A stretch of DNA of 64,000 nt from Rhyacophila brunnea (Eukaryota; Arthropoda; Insecta; Trichoptera; Rhyacophilidae), in NCBI GenBank assembly GCA_022495005.1, contig JAGYXB010001057.1, positions 186,001 to 250,000 of the forward strand, written 5' to 3'. The position numbers and the translations under genes are program-made. The notes under the pieces are model-generated. The model made no database searches. It was not told the origin of the DNA and saw only the letters and a program-made list of their open reading frames with translations. Below are positions 13,181-26,172 of the stretch, piece by piece; position 1 is the first letter of the stretch; every line of letters begins with the position of its first letter.

Positions 13181-14005
13181 ATAATATAACAACATACTAC
13201 ACGTTGTGTTTTGTTCAGACAATGAGCTTTATGACGTTCATATTCAATCCTAATCCTTCACGCTTTTCCCATTAAAACAATTAAGTACGTAAACCAATAA
13301 TTATGTGTGAGATGTTTCAAAATATTTAAAAGAATCATAAGTATATTATAATATTATATGTTAAGATTATTTTTTGCATTTTATGGGTGAAAATCTAAAA
13401 GAGCTTTTTGTATAGGTATTTTCTTTTTAATACATAAGTATCGAGCAGTAAGGCTTACAGCGGCTAAGTAAAAAGCTTTCGTAATCCAATTCCACGTCTA
13501 AACAAAATTTCTCACCCGCTTCTCGTGAAACCGCAAAACAACGTTATGTTAAGTGATCAATGTTGGTGTCTCCTAATAATAATTATGGCGGGAAAACTTG
13601 GCGCGAATCTAATGAAAGTATTTCCCTCTGAATGCGCTGACCAACCTCGTTATTGGGTTAGTCTTGGTGATAATCCAACATAATTTTATATACAGGTTGA
13701 TGTAGTTAAAGTATCTCGAATATTTTTTGTAACATATTAAATTGTGAAATAGGGTTAGTTTAAAAGGAGGTATTGCGACCATAATTTATATGGGGGAGGT
13801 TGAAAGTAAACCGGAGGACTGGAATCATTAATTACTTGTTGACTAAATGGTTTTGTCATCCAATTCAGAGGGTAAATAAACAGATCGATATCTGAAGATA
13901 AGCTCTATTTAATATATTATTATTGATATATCGGTTAGTAATCATCAGTTTGTTGTTTCTGTATATCACGATTATATTTGTCCAATTTGCTTGGTAGTTC
14001 TAAAG

Positions 14006-15387
14006 CAGTGCTTCTCAAACTTTTTCATACTACGGCCCCCTAAATCAGAAAAAATAAATCCAAGGCTCCCCTAAAATTTTAGTCTTTAGTGACCAACAGT
14101 ACTTTATTTAACATTAAGTACATTTTTATTAAAAATAATAGAACATTATTCATTAATAACTTCAAATTTATTACAGCTACACCCTACAAAAACAATTGAA
14201 TAAGAGGGGGGTGATTGCACATTTTTAATTAATAAATCAATATCCGGTACGATGTTTGAAATGCTAATTCGCAGGGTTTGCTCCAAAGTCTCCGTTAACA
14301 GACACGACCTGTGTTTATTTTTTATTACCAGTAATGATTAAAATGCTGTTTCGCATAGGTAGGTAATGTGTCTCTACATTTCAAAATCAGCCAAGTCCAC
14401 CTTTAGGTATTTTTGACTTTTTTATGAATTGCTGAAGAACTACTGCTTTCTAACATTTTTGCATTATCAAAATGTGGAATTTATTAATTTTAAATATTAT
14501 ATAATATAATATAATATAATATATATAATATAAACTTTCACCCTTGTAACTATGTATTTGAGAAAAAAAGGTGTTTTTCTCCTATTTATATATTATGGAC
14601 TTGGCTGATTTTGAAATCTAGCGACACGTATGTTGTCGCAAAAGGAATCATGATTAACAATGCTGCTTTTGCGATTGATGGATATTCTGGCTGTCACTTT
14701 ATCCAAAATTCTGCAAGACTTCTTTCATCTAATTCGACTTCAAGGGAATTATCTGATCTAATATCAACCAATTCTTCTTGAGCTCCCACGTAATATAATC
14801 ATATTTGAAGAATTTAACAAATGATGTTCTTATGCAATTGTACTTTTGGTATTCATTAGGTTTGGGAAATAGGTATATGTTGAAAATACTTGTGATTCGA
14901 CGATGTATTTACACTTTAACACTTTAATTCGAGAGTGATATTTCATTGGTGGTAAGACACTCTCAATCAAACATGTCAGTGTGTCCTCGATTAATACCTA
15001 TTGACCACGAAGAAAGTTTTTTTAGAAAGCTTGAAGTTTGATATTCAGAATTAAAATGTTGATATATTTTCTCTGAAGAGAAAAATTCAATTCATTTACT
15101 AGTCCGCCAAATATGAAGCAAAACACATCCATTTTTCATCACTAAAATGGGAAGAAAGATCTGATTTTTTTTTCATGAAGAAAAAGGCGAAGTTTATTAC
15201 TAAGTTCTACAATTCTAACCCATATCGGATAAAGTATTATAATTGTCTACAAATTCGACCTCGAGATTTTGACTGATTTGTATCAGGTATCGTCCAGTGA
15301 TCACGTTATGATTTTTGTTTTTTCAAATACTGAAATATTTCGCGGCACCCTGGCAGGAGCTCCACGGCCCCAGTTTGAGAAGTACTG
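14006..15387. mobile_element. hAT-type element, 1382 bp, CAGTGCTTCTCAAAC termini
   Basis: The left end cagtgcttctcaaacttttt and the right end cagtttgagaagtactg are inverted (CAGTRCTTCTCAAAC). Perfect TSDs ttctaaag lie at 13998-14005 and 15388-15395. Such termini are typical of Charlie-like hAT elements. Near both ends is the ACGGCCCC motif. The interior is AT-rich with no convincing transposase frame, and a second MITE is nested at 14368-14627. Confidence 0.9.
14368..14627. mobile_element. 260-bp MITE nested in the hAT element
   Basis: Inverted termini are gtgtctctacatttcaaaat and attttgaaatctagcgacac; the core ATTTCAAAATCAGCCAAGTC is a perfect inverted match. A second copy is at 46071-46351. 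The nesting shows it arrived after the 14006-15387 element. TSD is unclear here. Confidence 0.83.
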
Positions 15388-15399
15388 TTCTAAAGCAAC

Positions 15400-16580
15400 A
15401 GCGATATATTCTAAAGCTAATTATCTCAAAATGCTATTTTGTGAAATACCTGACTGTAGGTTTGAGATATTGGTATAAAAATAAAACAATGTTTTATCCA
15501 CAGATTTCCGTATGTTTCTTGTTCAAGTGTCAGTTGTTTGTGTCATTTGTTTTCGTAATATTCCCTTGTTTAATAAACAAAAACACATTGATATCCTATA
15601 TCAAAACAACGATTTGATTGTAAAACAGCTTTATTACGTATATTAATTATTGTTTGTTTACCTCTGATATTTTTTTTTATAAATTAAGTATTATTTACGG
15701 TTGATATATTCAGGTGATTTTTTTTGTTAAAATAATAAAAATGATATGTCTGTTTAGTTTTATTCTATTTTGATTCACTGACTAAGATTGATCAAACTTG
15801 CATAGCTTATATACTAAAATATTGCTATATCTACTGTATATTTGACGCATTTGCTAATCTTTATTATACCAATATCCTGCTTTGTCAATGAATATTTATT
15901 TCTACACAATGTTTGCATATATTTTAAATTGTTTTGTTTTGTTATGTTTTTATTTATTTGATTACATTAGTAAGTGCATCATTAAGAAAGTCTTTCCGAA
16001 GGATTCTGATTAGCCACCGAAAAAAGGCATTATATTTTGGTCAACCATTTGCATCTCAGAATTATAGTCTGCCATAGTTAGGTACATACAAATAAAAAAC
16101 ACACAAAAAAACACACAAAAAAACACTTAATAAATAAAATTAAAACAAAAAATAAAATACATTATATATTTGAATTCAAACTCGAATCTTCCAAAATTAA
16201 CAAATCGTTCCTTCGGGTAAATTAGAACTGGGGTGAAGATTTTTTTTAAAACGAAATAAATCAACCTGTATATTATTTTCCCGACCATTTTCCACCCGTA
16301 GTCACCTTTTCACAGTTGTGCCTACTCTCAGGAGAGTATAAAAGAGAACATATCCACAAACCAGGTCCAAAAAAGCAAAGAAGTAAGTGCCCCAAACACT
16401 CACCTTGCTCCAGTCAGCGGAGCGGCTTTTCTCACTTAAACATGGCATGGACGGAGAAAGTGTTTTTATTATGTACATTTCCATTCAAAACATTCAAATA
16501 ACGTCGACTGTCTTAGGTAACTAATGGGGTTTGAAGTGAATAAAAAATCGAAGACATAATAAATACAAACTAGAAATATA
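15400..16580. other. AT-rich non-coding DNA with A-rich tracts
   Basis: Contains an acacaaaaaaacac simple stretch near 16095-16130. No gene or mobile element identified. Confidence 0.55.
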
Positions 16581-16589
16581 TATTATACA

Positions 16590-16860
16590 CTCTATCATCA
16601 TCATCATCAGCCTGAATCTATCCACTACTGGATGAAGCCTTTTTCAAGCTGCTTCCACTTTATTTGGTCCTGTGCATTGCGTTGCCACGTATTTCCGCAG
16701 AACTCTATCATTTCATCGATCCAGCGGCCTCTGAGTCTACTTTGCGAACGTATTTTACCTCTTGGATACCACTGGATGACTATATTTGTCCAACGATTGT
16801 CTCTTCTATGTGTCCAGCTATGTGTCCAGCCAATCTCCATTTGAGGCTTATATAGATTGA
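16590..16860 (-). pseudogene. LINE C-terminal fragment with ATC-type tail
   Basis: The minus strand reads HSWTHRRDNRWTNIVIQWYP, then SRLRGRWIDEMIEFCGNTWQ and QIKWKQLEKGFIQ. This is the RRTDNRW...R(G)RP-x-RW-x-D...W-x-x-LEEA-(F/Y)-x-Q C-terminus of insect LINEs. The 3' end at 16590 has (atc)n. It is 5'-truncated, as expected from incomplete reverse transcription. Confidence 0.8.
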
Positions 16861-17089
16861 TATTTAGAAATATTCGGTAGTATGTACTTTTCTTTGTCGA
16901 GAATTCATAACTGACGATCGTGATTCGAGCCGACAGTTATTCTCCACTTGTGAAAATCTCGTAGCAATGTTAATTGGTTGCGTCCATTTGGATAAAGTTC
17001 TTTCTTATCTTTTCTGACCTTCGACCTCACCAAATGTCATGAGTTTTTACAGGTTGTAGTTCTCTCTGCGGGCTATACGATCAAACAAT

Positions 17090-17310
17090 TGCTGTCAAAT
17101 TGAGGAAAGTATTGAATTCGCTGATGACAATCTACTTTGTCCGCTTGACCATCAACGAGAGACTCAGGATCCACCTCCAGCTCCACATTAAAAATGCATC
17201 TAATCTGTCTTCGTCTTGCCTTAACCGTCGTTCAACGTTATGTGAAATACGCACATTTCCATGCTACGTGTTCGTAGTTTTTGGATTTTAATTACACGAT
17301 GGGTCCATGT
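17090..17310 (+). pseudogene. Degenerate LINE RT fragment with FADD motif
   Basis: One plus frame reads EFADDNLLCPLDHQRETQ, which resembles the catalytic FADD-(L/N)-x-LL-(S/C)...HQ-x-x-Q of insect LINE reverse transcriptases. Further on another frame gives CYVFVVFGF, possibly the V-x-x-F-(T/K)-YLG region. The fragment is frameshifted and boundaries are uncertain. Confidence 0.4.
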
Positions 17311-17539
17311 TTTACATGCATACGTACACTGCTAATATAAATTGGTTAAAATAATTACCCAGTCGCATATATAAACTCGTCTCGGCTGTAACACGTCGAA
17401 TTAGTCGATGTGATTTTTTGTCATTTACAAATCGCATGTAACCTAATGTACAACTGCACAAAGTGTCTATGCAGCATTTTTGGTAGAAAACACACCTGCT
17501 ATCGCATGCAATAAATTTCAGTTGACACATGACGTATAT

Positions 17540-17915
17540 TTAAGGCTATACCTCAGTTGAGGCATAGTCTAAAAAGATCGTGGCTAGGTGATGCGCAGAT
17601 TGCGGGTCGCGGGTACAAATGACGCATGCCTACCGAATAATTTGTCACATAAATCCAACATGCGTCCATTTAATGTTCTATTTATTGTTCTATTAGTAAT
17701 ACTCGTAATAATAATAATATATTCATTGACGTGTTTTCTTTTTAAAGTAAATGGGTAACGTTTTTAGTCATCTTTACACGATTTAAGAATTAATACCCCC
17801 GTCGCCATCACGAAACAAATTGACGTATTGGCACCTCGACATTCGCTCTCCGAATGCCAGCGAGTCCAAAATTTCGTCGCGCCTATAGTTGAAAATTATT
17901 TGCCGTTTCACTAGG
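17540..17915 (-). repeat. Dispersed repeat ending in aggctatacctcag, copy 1
   Basis: In reverse complement it matches 44440-44795: starting tgaaacggcaaataattttc and ending gatctttttagactatgcct plus cagttgaggtatagcctt. The palindromic cctcagNtgagg sits at one end. No TIR between the two ends. Confidence 0.7.
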
Positions 17916-17919
17916 AAGT

Positions 17920-20376
17920 ATCGCCTTAACATAGCAGGTTTTGCAGTAGCGCATGTATAGATGCTGCGCTTTGGGGCCAGCCACTTGTTTTGACTAGCCT
18001 TGCAACTTCATTGTCGTGTGAAAGAGAGTTGCAACATTGCTGACTGTTTTGATTTTTGGCCATGCTGTAATGAAAGGTCACTATTGAAGACACTATTCAT
18101 CATGCACCCAAATACATTGCATTATAACTTGGTACAACGGGTGTAAATGAATAAGATTCAATGTATTGAAATAAAGATGTCAATGTTAGAAAGAAAGCGC
18201 CAACCTTACTTAAAATGGCGGTATGTTTTTAAATTGTCGAATAACAACCACGCTTCTAATTGAAATTATTCTGAAAAGTGGCTTCACTGACTGTACTTCA
18301 CCATAAGTGCATGTAATATTGAGAGGTATTTCAACAAAAACGAATAGACTGCCACCCATGTACTTGAATAAAAACAAATAACATTCCCGTATAAAATTTA
18401 CTGCCAGCGTAATTTGAATGTGAAATTTTTGGGTCGTACAGCGCTTCTCATCATTAAAATAAAACAATAAAAACAATTTATATCTTACCGTTGGAATATA
18501 TATTTATAAATTAGTCGAATAATTGAATTTATTAGAATATAAAATACACAATTTGAATACTAGCAATTTGTAATATTTATATGTTATGTTCAAAGCTCAT
18601 AACAGTCAGATGAATTAATATTTTATTTAGGTACATATTTATGTCAATTTAGTTTTTTTCATATTGTTGTCATTTATTATTTTTGTAGTTTTTTTTGTTG
18701 CTTAACGGCGTAAAATGTATGATTTATGGTTAAAATCTTAACTATAAATAAAATAATATTTATTATTAACAATCTTACAGGGATATTTTTATATGAAGAC
18801 TGGACTTATCTATCAGAATAGTTAAAAGTAATGTCTATTAAGTTGAAACTTCTGGGAGATTTAAAAAATCGCAGGGGTTGAAATGCCTTTTTGCATATTT
18901 TTTGAAAGATTTCTAGAAATAAAGAAAAGTAGAAGCTAAACCAAGCTTTGTACCATGTCAGTCGTAGCGATTCTAATTATGCAAAATACTCTTTTATTCG
19001 GCGTTCTTGTTTAAATTATAATATGTATTTCTCTTCCGTTGATTATTTCAATAATCCATATGTTTCATTAAACGCGCTATATCCAAAATTTTGTATAAAT
19101 AGATATATAAACTTATATATTTATTTAAAAAAAATGTTTTACTTTTTTGTATATAATTATTCATTATTCTTATGTAATTTCTTTATATTTGTGTTATTAT
19201 TACTTTCTATCCTATTAGGCCTAACTATATTATAATTTATTTAGGGAGACTTTGCTGGTTGCAATAACTTTTCATCAGATATTATATTTTTAAACACATT
19301 TTGTAAAAAAAATATTAACTGTTTGTTTCCTTAATAAATAAAATAAAAATAAATAGTTATTAAAAATTCAAAGGTTTTTATTAAACCATGTAAAGCGAAA
19401 TATACATAGTTTGCATTAATAAAAGCGATGCTCTATCTTTTTTTAATTTTTATAACAATGCTTATATAGTTTTCCCAATACAAAAAAGACATTTCGTTTA
19501 GATTTAGTACATCAAAAACGATTATTTAAAACATCATTATTTATAATGATTGCTTAAATTCTCATATTTTGTCCATTTGCGACATCATACAATCATTTAG
19601 CGATTAGAAGGTCTTCACTTAAAACTCTTCATACAATTCATAAAAGATACATCAACCCTATATGAACATATTTAGTATATAGCATATATGAACTCCTAAA
19701 ACAACTATGAGAAATATAATATAGATGTGTTATATAAACTCTTGATAGTATAAATATGCGTAGTATATTTTATTTAAAAAATGATAATAAAATATACATT
19801 TCAGCAAAAAAAAACGCGAGGAGTTCCCTTAAGTGAAAAATGTGACAAGAATAGAATAATATAATATTTCGCTTATTATTTCCATATCTGTTCGAGAATG
19901 CAAAAAAGAAAAACATGAAACGATACGTACTCGTTAGCTGCTACGGTTCATTTTACGAACACGCCTGTTAAGTTCATACCGTCTATAACATTTTTTTGCG
20001 TAAGAAAACTCTTCTTCAAATTCTTTTTGTCAATAAAAAAAGATATTTATTTTTCAGGCATTCAGCGTACATTTTTCTTACTTTATTCGGTAGATTGCGC
20101 CCTTGCGCGCTCTTTTCCGCATGATAGAGACTATTCTCTATTTTGACTTTGAATCTCTATAAATAAATAGTGGAACGAGATTTATATAAGTATTGAAATA
20201 TATATCATGCAAAGAAAATATATATCTGCATTGACAGACAGAGAAATGACAATTATTATACTTTTTTCCTCTATAGGTTTACATAAATCTACAATATTAC
20301 CTCTTGAAATGTAGGTATGTCTCGAAAAGCTTTAAATATAGAAGTTCTGTAAAATTTTGTTACTAGATAAACATAA
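17920..20376. other. 2.4 kb of AT-rich non-coding DNA
   Basis: No exon, TIR pair or LINE fragment recognised. The 95-codon frame at 18948 is Phe/Tyr/Ile/Leu-rich, typical of chance translation of AT-rich DNA. Confidence 0.6.
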
Positions 20377-20384
20377 TTCAAACA

Positions 20385-21136
20385 CAGTGACGTGCCGTGG
20401 GGGTAGGTAGATTAAGCGTCGCTTGGGGGCGGCAGTTACTCGAAGGGCGGCAAATCGAGGAGAATTATTAGGTATATAGAAATAGCTACCTAAACTTAGT
20501 AATAACGAAAATATCTTTCCATTAGGAGAAAAGTGACAAGGATTGTCCTTAATTCCTCAAGACATAGCAAATTAATGTATAGAAAAATGAAATGTGAGAA
20601 ACTAAGAGTGTAAGAGACTGTATTAACCACAGAACATATAATAAATAGAATACCGATGCGCTATATTCAATACACCGCATGGTGAAGCAGGCTTTTGAAT
20701 GTGTGAGTGTCCTATAGAAATGAAGCACGCATTATGCACGTGCAATAGTGTGTGTAATACACCAACATTAAATGAGCGTAAATGCATAAGCCGAGAGCAG
20801 TTTTCAATATTCGACGTAAAACGTATTCTAAACACGTGTGTAAGTTTAACCCGAATTCTTCCTTACTCGAGTCGGTAACCTGCTAACGCCTTACCCGTTG
20901 TATATTTCAGTTCCCATTATTTCTGAGTTCCCTGGTATTAACAATGTCAAAAAGTCCCCAATTTTGGGGGAAAATATGTATAAATTTAATTTTGTAAGTT
21001 TAAGTGGTAGGTAGGTATATATTGTATTAATAATGTACCCATACAATACATTTCTTAGATATTAGAGACATGGAAGGATGATAAAAATACTGTAGATATA
21101 AAAAATGGGGCGGCATTTTGTCTAGGGACGTCATTG
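20385..21136. mobile_element. hAT-type MITE, 752 bp, family CAGTGACG
   Basis: The element starts cagtgacgtgccgtggggg and ends ctagggacgtcattg, with inverted termini matching CARTGACG. Exact 8-bp TSDs ttcaaaca lie at 20377-20384 and 21137-21144. It contains the GC-rich blocks gcttgggggcggcagttact and ggggcggcattttgtctagg near its ends. It is the longest uninterrupted copy of the family in the window. It has no coding capacity. Confidence 0.9.
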
Positions 21137-21311
21137 TTCAAACAATATACTTGCATCAAATAAATTATAATACAATTATTTATAAACTTTTGCCACTATA
21201 CAAATGCATTAATTTGAGACTCAATGCACGTACACACCTGGAAATATCGACGTATAATTACATATATTGACTGACAAGAAGATCTAGGTAATAACCGGAA
21301 GTCACTAGTAT

Positions 21312-21440
21312 GGTTAAAAGTGGGAGGAGCTTGTTAGTTCACAGTTTTAACACGTGGACAACTCGTCGCTAACTGTAAGGTGCTTCAATCGGAGTGCGGT
21401 TAAAAATGGGAGGAGCTTATTAGTTCACAGTTTTATCATG
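21312..21440 (+). repeat. Two-copy direct repeat, period about 87 bp
   Basis: ggttaaaagtgggaggagct, then tagttcacagttttaacac, recurs as ggttaaaaatgggaggagct and tagttcacagttttatcat. The spacer is unrelated. A minimal tandem duplication. Confidence 0.75.
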
Positions 21441-21951
21441 TAGCCAAGAAGATCCTGTTGGACAGTAATGTAAACAATACTTGACGAGACCAATCGTTGT
21501 CACTTCCGATGAAAAATTTTCATCTACACTTTGCCACATTTATGAAAATATTTATTATAAAGAACTGGTTTTCAACACATGAGTATTGCTATATATTCCA
21601 AAATAAAATATACTATTCAATTCGGTTACCGCATACTTTAATAATAGTCAGGACCAGTTTAGTCCGCTTAGATTGAACACTCTTAATTAATTAAGTTGTT
21701 CAAACGCTGAGAACGTACTATTAAAGCAAATGAAACCGATCCTTTAAAATATTTCATCCCCCGAAAACTAAAAACTATTAGATAAGACCTTTCCAAATTA
21801 CATTTATGTTCCCATAATCATACCCTAAATTTTATTTTAACTCATATTATGTACCTATACATTTCTCAATTTTTTTTTGTAGTTCACGATATAAATATTA
21901 CAGATATGTATATAATTTACCCATTTCTAACTAATTGTATGGAGAATACTA

Positions 21952-22231
21952 CTTCTTCTTCCACCCTGTCACGTCTTAACATTGGGGCATAGGGCAAGCA
22001 CTAGTTCGCGCCACTTCTCTCGGTCCATTGTCTCCCGCCATTTCAGACCTTCAGCACGTAGGTCGCTTCTGTAGCATCGCTGCAGGGTGAGGGAGGACCG
22101 GCCACGGCGACGAAATCCTTGAAGCTGTGCCACAAGGGTACGAAGTGTCGCACTCTTTGGCGGCATCCGGAATACGTGTCTCAGTCACGTAAAGCGTCTC
22201 TTCGTGATAATCTCAATCACCGAAGGCTATT
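21952..22231 (-). pseudogene. 5'-truncated copy of the 51286 LINE family
   Basis: Minus frame PPKSATLRTLVAQLQGFRRR plus GRSSLTLQRCYRSDLRAEGL matches the C-terminus at 51379-51540 almost residue for residue. It ends with REKWRELVLALCPNVKT and the same 3' tail (ggtggaagaagaagtag in sense). Homology stops abruptly at about 22231, a typical truncation. Confidence 0.88.
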
Positions 22232-22234
22232 TCT

Positions 22235-23085
22235 AATTTGTTATCGTTTAATCAAAATACTCTACTCTTGCACTCTGCCGTATACACCAACACCGTATTA
22301 ATTTAGAGTTAATCTCTAAGCACGATTAATTCAAAATTAATAAACACCACTTGCAAGTAGTTAGAACTTAGATGACGATAGATTACATAATTGCAAATTT
22401 TTTCAGATAAAAGCCCCATATGTTGAATTTCTAAAATATAATTACGCTGGCATAATTTATTTCTAAACCAACATGTTAGATTTTGTAACGAAGTTATGAA
22501 AGTTTTACTATAAAAATTAATCCACCACTGCTTTCTCGATCATGTTGTTTTCTTGATCAAAAACCAATTGGGAACATCTGCTTTAGATGTAAATTTAACG
22601 GAATTATTTTTGTTAATTGCACTTTTGTTATGATACGACAGCTCTTTACTTGACACATGACAGGCAGCCCACCCCTTTTTCACCTGCACCCCACGCTGTC
22701 AATTACTTTCCCAACAGGTACTACAATCACCTGCACCCCTTCGTCGGAATATCTCTCAAAATTTTCTGCCCGGAATTTTTAATTAAGTATGAAATATTTT
22801 TCCTTCATTTAATCAAGAGATTGGGCGGAATATTATTACTTCAGTTTTGACAACGTTGTAACGGGAGTTTTTTTTAATCAAAATGCTGTTAATGCCAATC
22901 AAGAAAACAATTTATAAATTGACTGACCATTTTGTAACGTTTGATGTATTCAACACAAGAATTTTCTGGAAAGGTTGTCTATATTTAAACCAATAATGTT
23001 TTGTTAAATGATTTTAAGTAAATAATAAAAAATATACGTCATGTTAAAAAACAAGGGGAAGAAGAAATCAAAATGTTAAATGTTT
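22235..23085. other. Non-coding DNA
   Basis: Nothing recognised. The C-rich patch at 22660-22740 gives a short open frame without family resemblance. Confidence 0.5.
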
Positions 23086-23100
23086 ATAACATTGAACACA

Positions 23101-23391
23101 ATAGCGGCTCTCGTGGTGCAGTGCGTAAGGTGCTGGCCTTCCACCTGAAAGTTCTGGGATCAATTCCCGGTGAGGACACAAAAAATTATGTGTTTTTATT
23201 AAAGCCTGGGTGTTTGTGATTGTTCAAAATTACTAACAACCACCTTGTATGAAAAAGCAAGGACATAGTTATTAACCCATAGCTTACGGGCCGCACAAAA
23301 TTGTGTTTTTGCTAATTACTTTTCAAATGCAAATTAACACGTTAATTATAAAATTAATTAAAAGGGCCCGTAAGCATTGTGTTAAAAAAAA
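23101..23391 (+). mobile_element. tRNA-derived SINE with 13-bp TSD
   Basis: A tRNA-like head (ggctctcgtggtgcagtgcg A-box region, then gggatcaattcccgg B-box) is followed by a body with aagcctgggtgtttgtgatt and an A-rich tail (gttaaaaaaaaa). The duplication aacattgaacaca lies on both sides (23088-23100 and 23392-23404), which fits target-primed insertion. Within the body, gcttacgggcc and gggcccgtaagc are inverted. It is probably a full-length copy. Confidence 0.88.
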
Positions 23392-23409
23392 AACATTGAA
23401 CACATTAAA

Positions 23410-25620
23410 ATCATCGACTATTATACCGAACGGTTGAGTATGATCCAGTTTCGTGTCCCTACCAGGCAGACGAAAAATTGCGACAATTTTCATATATATT
23501 TTTTAAACCCAACTTCTCTGTTTATTCTTCAATACCAATGATCCATTCTCCATTCTCCATCTAATATGTAATTTTTATATTGACATGTTCAATACTTCCG
23601 TTCAGGCAATCGAGCATCTGGCTTTTATGTTATTGTACATTTTCTTCAAATTTATTTAAAATTTAGCGATATGACTGTTATACTTAATATTAATCTGTGT
23701 GGTTAGTTTAACTGCTTTATTTTATATATTTAGTTTCACAGGTATATGTGCCGTTTATAAACGAACAATATGTGAACCCATTTATTCGCTTGATGAATCG
23801 ATAAGTAGGTATGAGTATGGTCTCAGCAATGTATATAGATTAACATATATTTAAAATGGGATATGGCAATAACAAGCATATTATTATCTTACACGTTTTC
23901 TCATTGCATCATTATTGACTTAACATGATATATAATATATATTCAATATCGGATTTTATGTATTTAATTTAGGTGGAAAAGAGATGTACAGTTTAAAATA
24001 TATATATACATATACCATGAGTTGAAGTGAAGTAAAGTTAATATTATAATGCAAGTAAAAAGTATTCATTAATCATTTCTTTTATTCAAAGAATAATTCA
24101 CAAGATAAGGAACGTACCATTTTAATTATTGAAAATACATAATTTTGAAAAACACTTCTGAGAAAATATATTATAAATAATAGCTCAAAAAGGAAAATAA
24201 AGAAAAAAAGGTTTTTTTATCTATATTGGTGTATTTCAAAATTATGTGTAGCTGCAGAATAATAGCGATCAAATATCTATTGTTTAAGATATCAAATTAC
24301 TCTGCAGTAATATATTCCCAGCGAATCCATTTCCAGTAAACAACTGAGCTAGATCAGCAAGTCAGTTGGCGAAATTAGAGATGGTGTATTATTACATCAT
24401 ATCACAGCACATTATACCATTACGGTGTATTAGCCGAATAATCATTTTTCATAGTATCATATTTTCTTACAACTGTAATAACAAATAATATTTCATTTCG
24501 CTACTCAATTTAAAACGCTGATTCTATAATTAGTCTAATATGATTATGTACCAGAATTTTATGTTAATGTGTTACTTTTTATTGTATAAATAACGAAGAA
24601 TAATTTATCTAGATGTCACTCGAATTCAAGTACTTAGCTCGTAACTATCATTGTATAATATACTATTGTACCGATACGCTGCTAATAAATCTCACCCTGC
24701 TACATCGAAGACTTCATTATCATCACCCTCTACCTACACATCAAACACCACACTAGTGACCCAACATATGTATGTTCAAAAAGTATTCATATTTGATAAA
24801 ACAAAAGGATAACGTAGATGTGAGAACTATCATTAGCTATACTGCCCAAATCGTACCTATTTTTGTAAATATAGTTTATTATGCAACCTCTATTATTGAG
24901 CCAATGTTGTTAATACTTTTTTTAGAATATTTATTTAAGTAATAAATTGTAATAATGATCAGCTAAGTATTTAAAACTTTCTGCATCGGTTAATGAACTT
25001 TTTTAAGGAGCTAGCGCGACATTAAAAAGCTCATAAAATTATTTTGAAGCAAGGAAAGTTTCCTAAGTAAACGGACCCGTATTGACAAAATAACTTTTGT
25101 GCCCAGCTTACGATAGATAAGTATTAAGTACCCACTGAGCTCTAAATATGTCAATAACTTTTTATCTTTTTTCTTTCTGCGTAAGAATATACGGGGAAAG
25201 CTCTCTCTGAAAGTTTTTTAATATTTAACAGCTTTAGAGACGGGTGACAACTGACCTAGATACGTACGGGGCTACCTACATAATCGATCTTATCAGAGAA
25301 TCTAACGTATTTACGAGAGAATTAATTACTATAAGTGCTTTTTCCCTTCTTTCTATGCTTTCAGGCAAAAGTTTATTACGCCTGCTTGTCATAATTACTT
25401 TACATATCCTAATATTAATAATGATTGTAAACCAATAATAATGTTAGTTAACCTACAATAATTATTTGAAAAATGAGGAAAAATATAAATGACTAGACCC
25501 CTGAATAACAATTATTGTAACAGTCAGTTACGATAATTTCCTTTTAGTAGTTTCTTTTATATCACAAATTTGGTGTTTGGAAGAAATGTGTTATAGGCGT
25601 TATACCTATATTATATTATA
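23410..25620. other. AT-rich non-coding DNA
   Basis: Apart from the 49-bp repeat core at 24130, no supported feature is present. 26180-26810 and 27140-27990 are likewise empty of recognisable elements. Confidence 0.55.
24130..24178 (+). repeat. Solo core of the 61150 hairpin repeat
   Basis: The block cataattttgaaaaacactt plus ctgagaaaatatattata is identical at 40288-40327. Its upstream neighbour atttcttttattcaaagaat is shared with 61096. Confidence 0.7.
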
Positions 25621-25628
25621 TCTTCAAG

Positions 25629-25890
25629 TAGCGATTGTAATATCGAATGAAAATGTCAATACCGGTTTTTCGGTATTTCTTATTGAATATCGGTATTAAT
25701 ACCGGTATTTCTTAAACATTAAATAAACAGAAGTAGGTGCTTATCAATAAATATAGCTATTAAAAGATTTTTTAAATATTATTTAATAGCAAAAACCTAC
25801 ATACCTACATTTATTATGTTGACATTTAAAAATATGTATTGATCATAATTGTAGAACTAGTAATTTTTTACGAATAATTTGAATATATTC
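25629..25890. mobile_element. Partial hAT MITE, ACCGGTATT family
   Basis: It starts tagcgattgtaatatcgaat and has the same ATACCGGTATT palindromes and body (cagaagtaggtgcttatcaa) as 59800-60425. Homology stops near 25890, where another TIR element begins. The other end is missing, so no TSD can be assigned. Confidence 0.78.
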
Positions 25891-25900
25891 GTTTATTGTT

Positions 25901-26172
25901 CAGTGATGGAGAATATAATATGAAAGAAGAGCGGTTTAAATGCTTAAAAAATCAAAGAATGAAAGATATTCATTCTGTTAAAAATACGGCGAAAGATAGA
26001 ATATCAAGAACTCAATTGTAATATTTAAACTTTTTTAATGGAATTATTAAAAATATATTTTTAGAAAACATTAAAAAATTTCGACATGAAACATTGGTTG
26101 GCACGTCTGACAATCAAAAAATATTATTTGGAAAATTTTGGCACGCATACGTAAAAAGGTTCACCATCCCTG
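25901..26172. mobile_element. Small hAT-like TIR element abutting the truncated MITE
   Basis: The left end cagtgatggagaa and the right end ggttcaccatccctg form short imperfect inverted termini of CAGNGATGG type. Near the right end is ggcacgcatacgtaaaaagg, a common layout in hAT elements. No matching TSD is visible, so the boundaries are provisional. Confidence 0.45.

Noticed and set aside
18948..19235. 95-codon hydrophobic frame, membrane protein
   Set aside because: Phe/Tyr/Ile/Leu/Asn composition is what AT-rich DNA gives by chance; no splice or start support.
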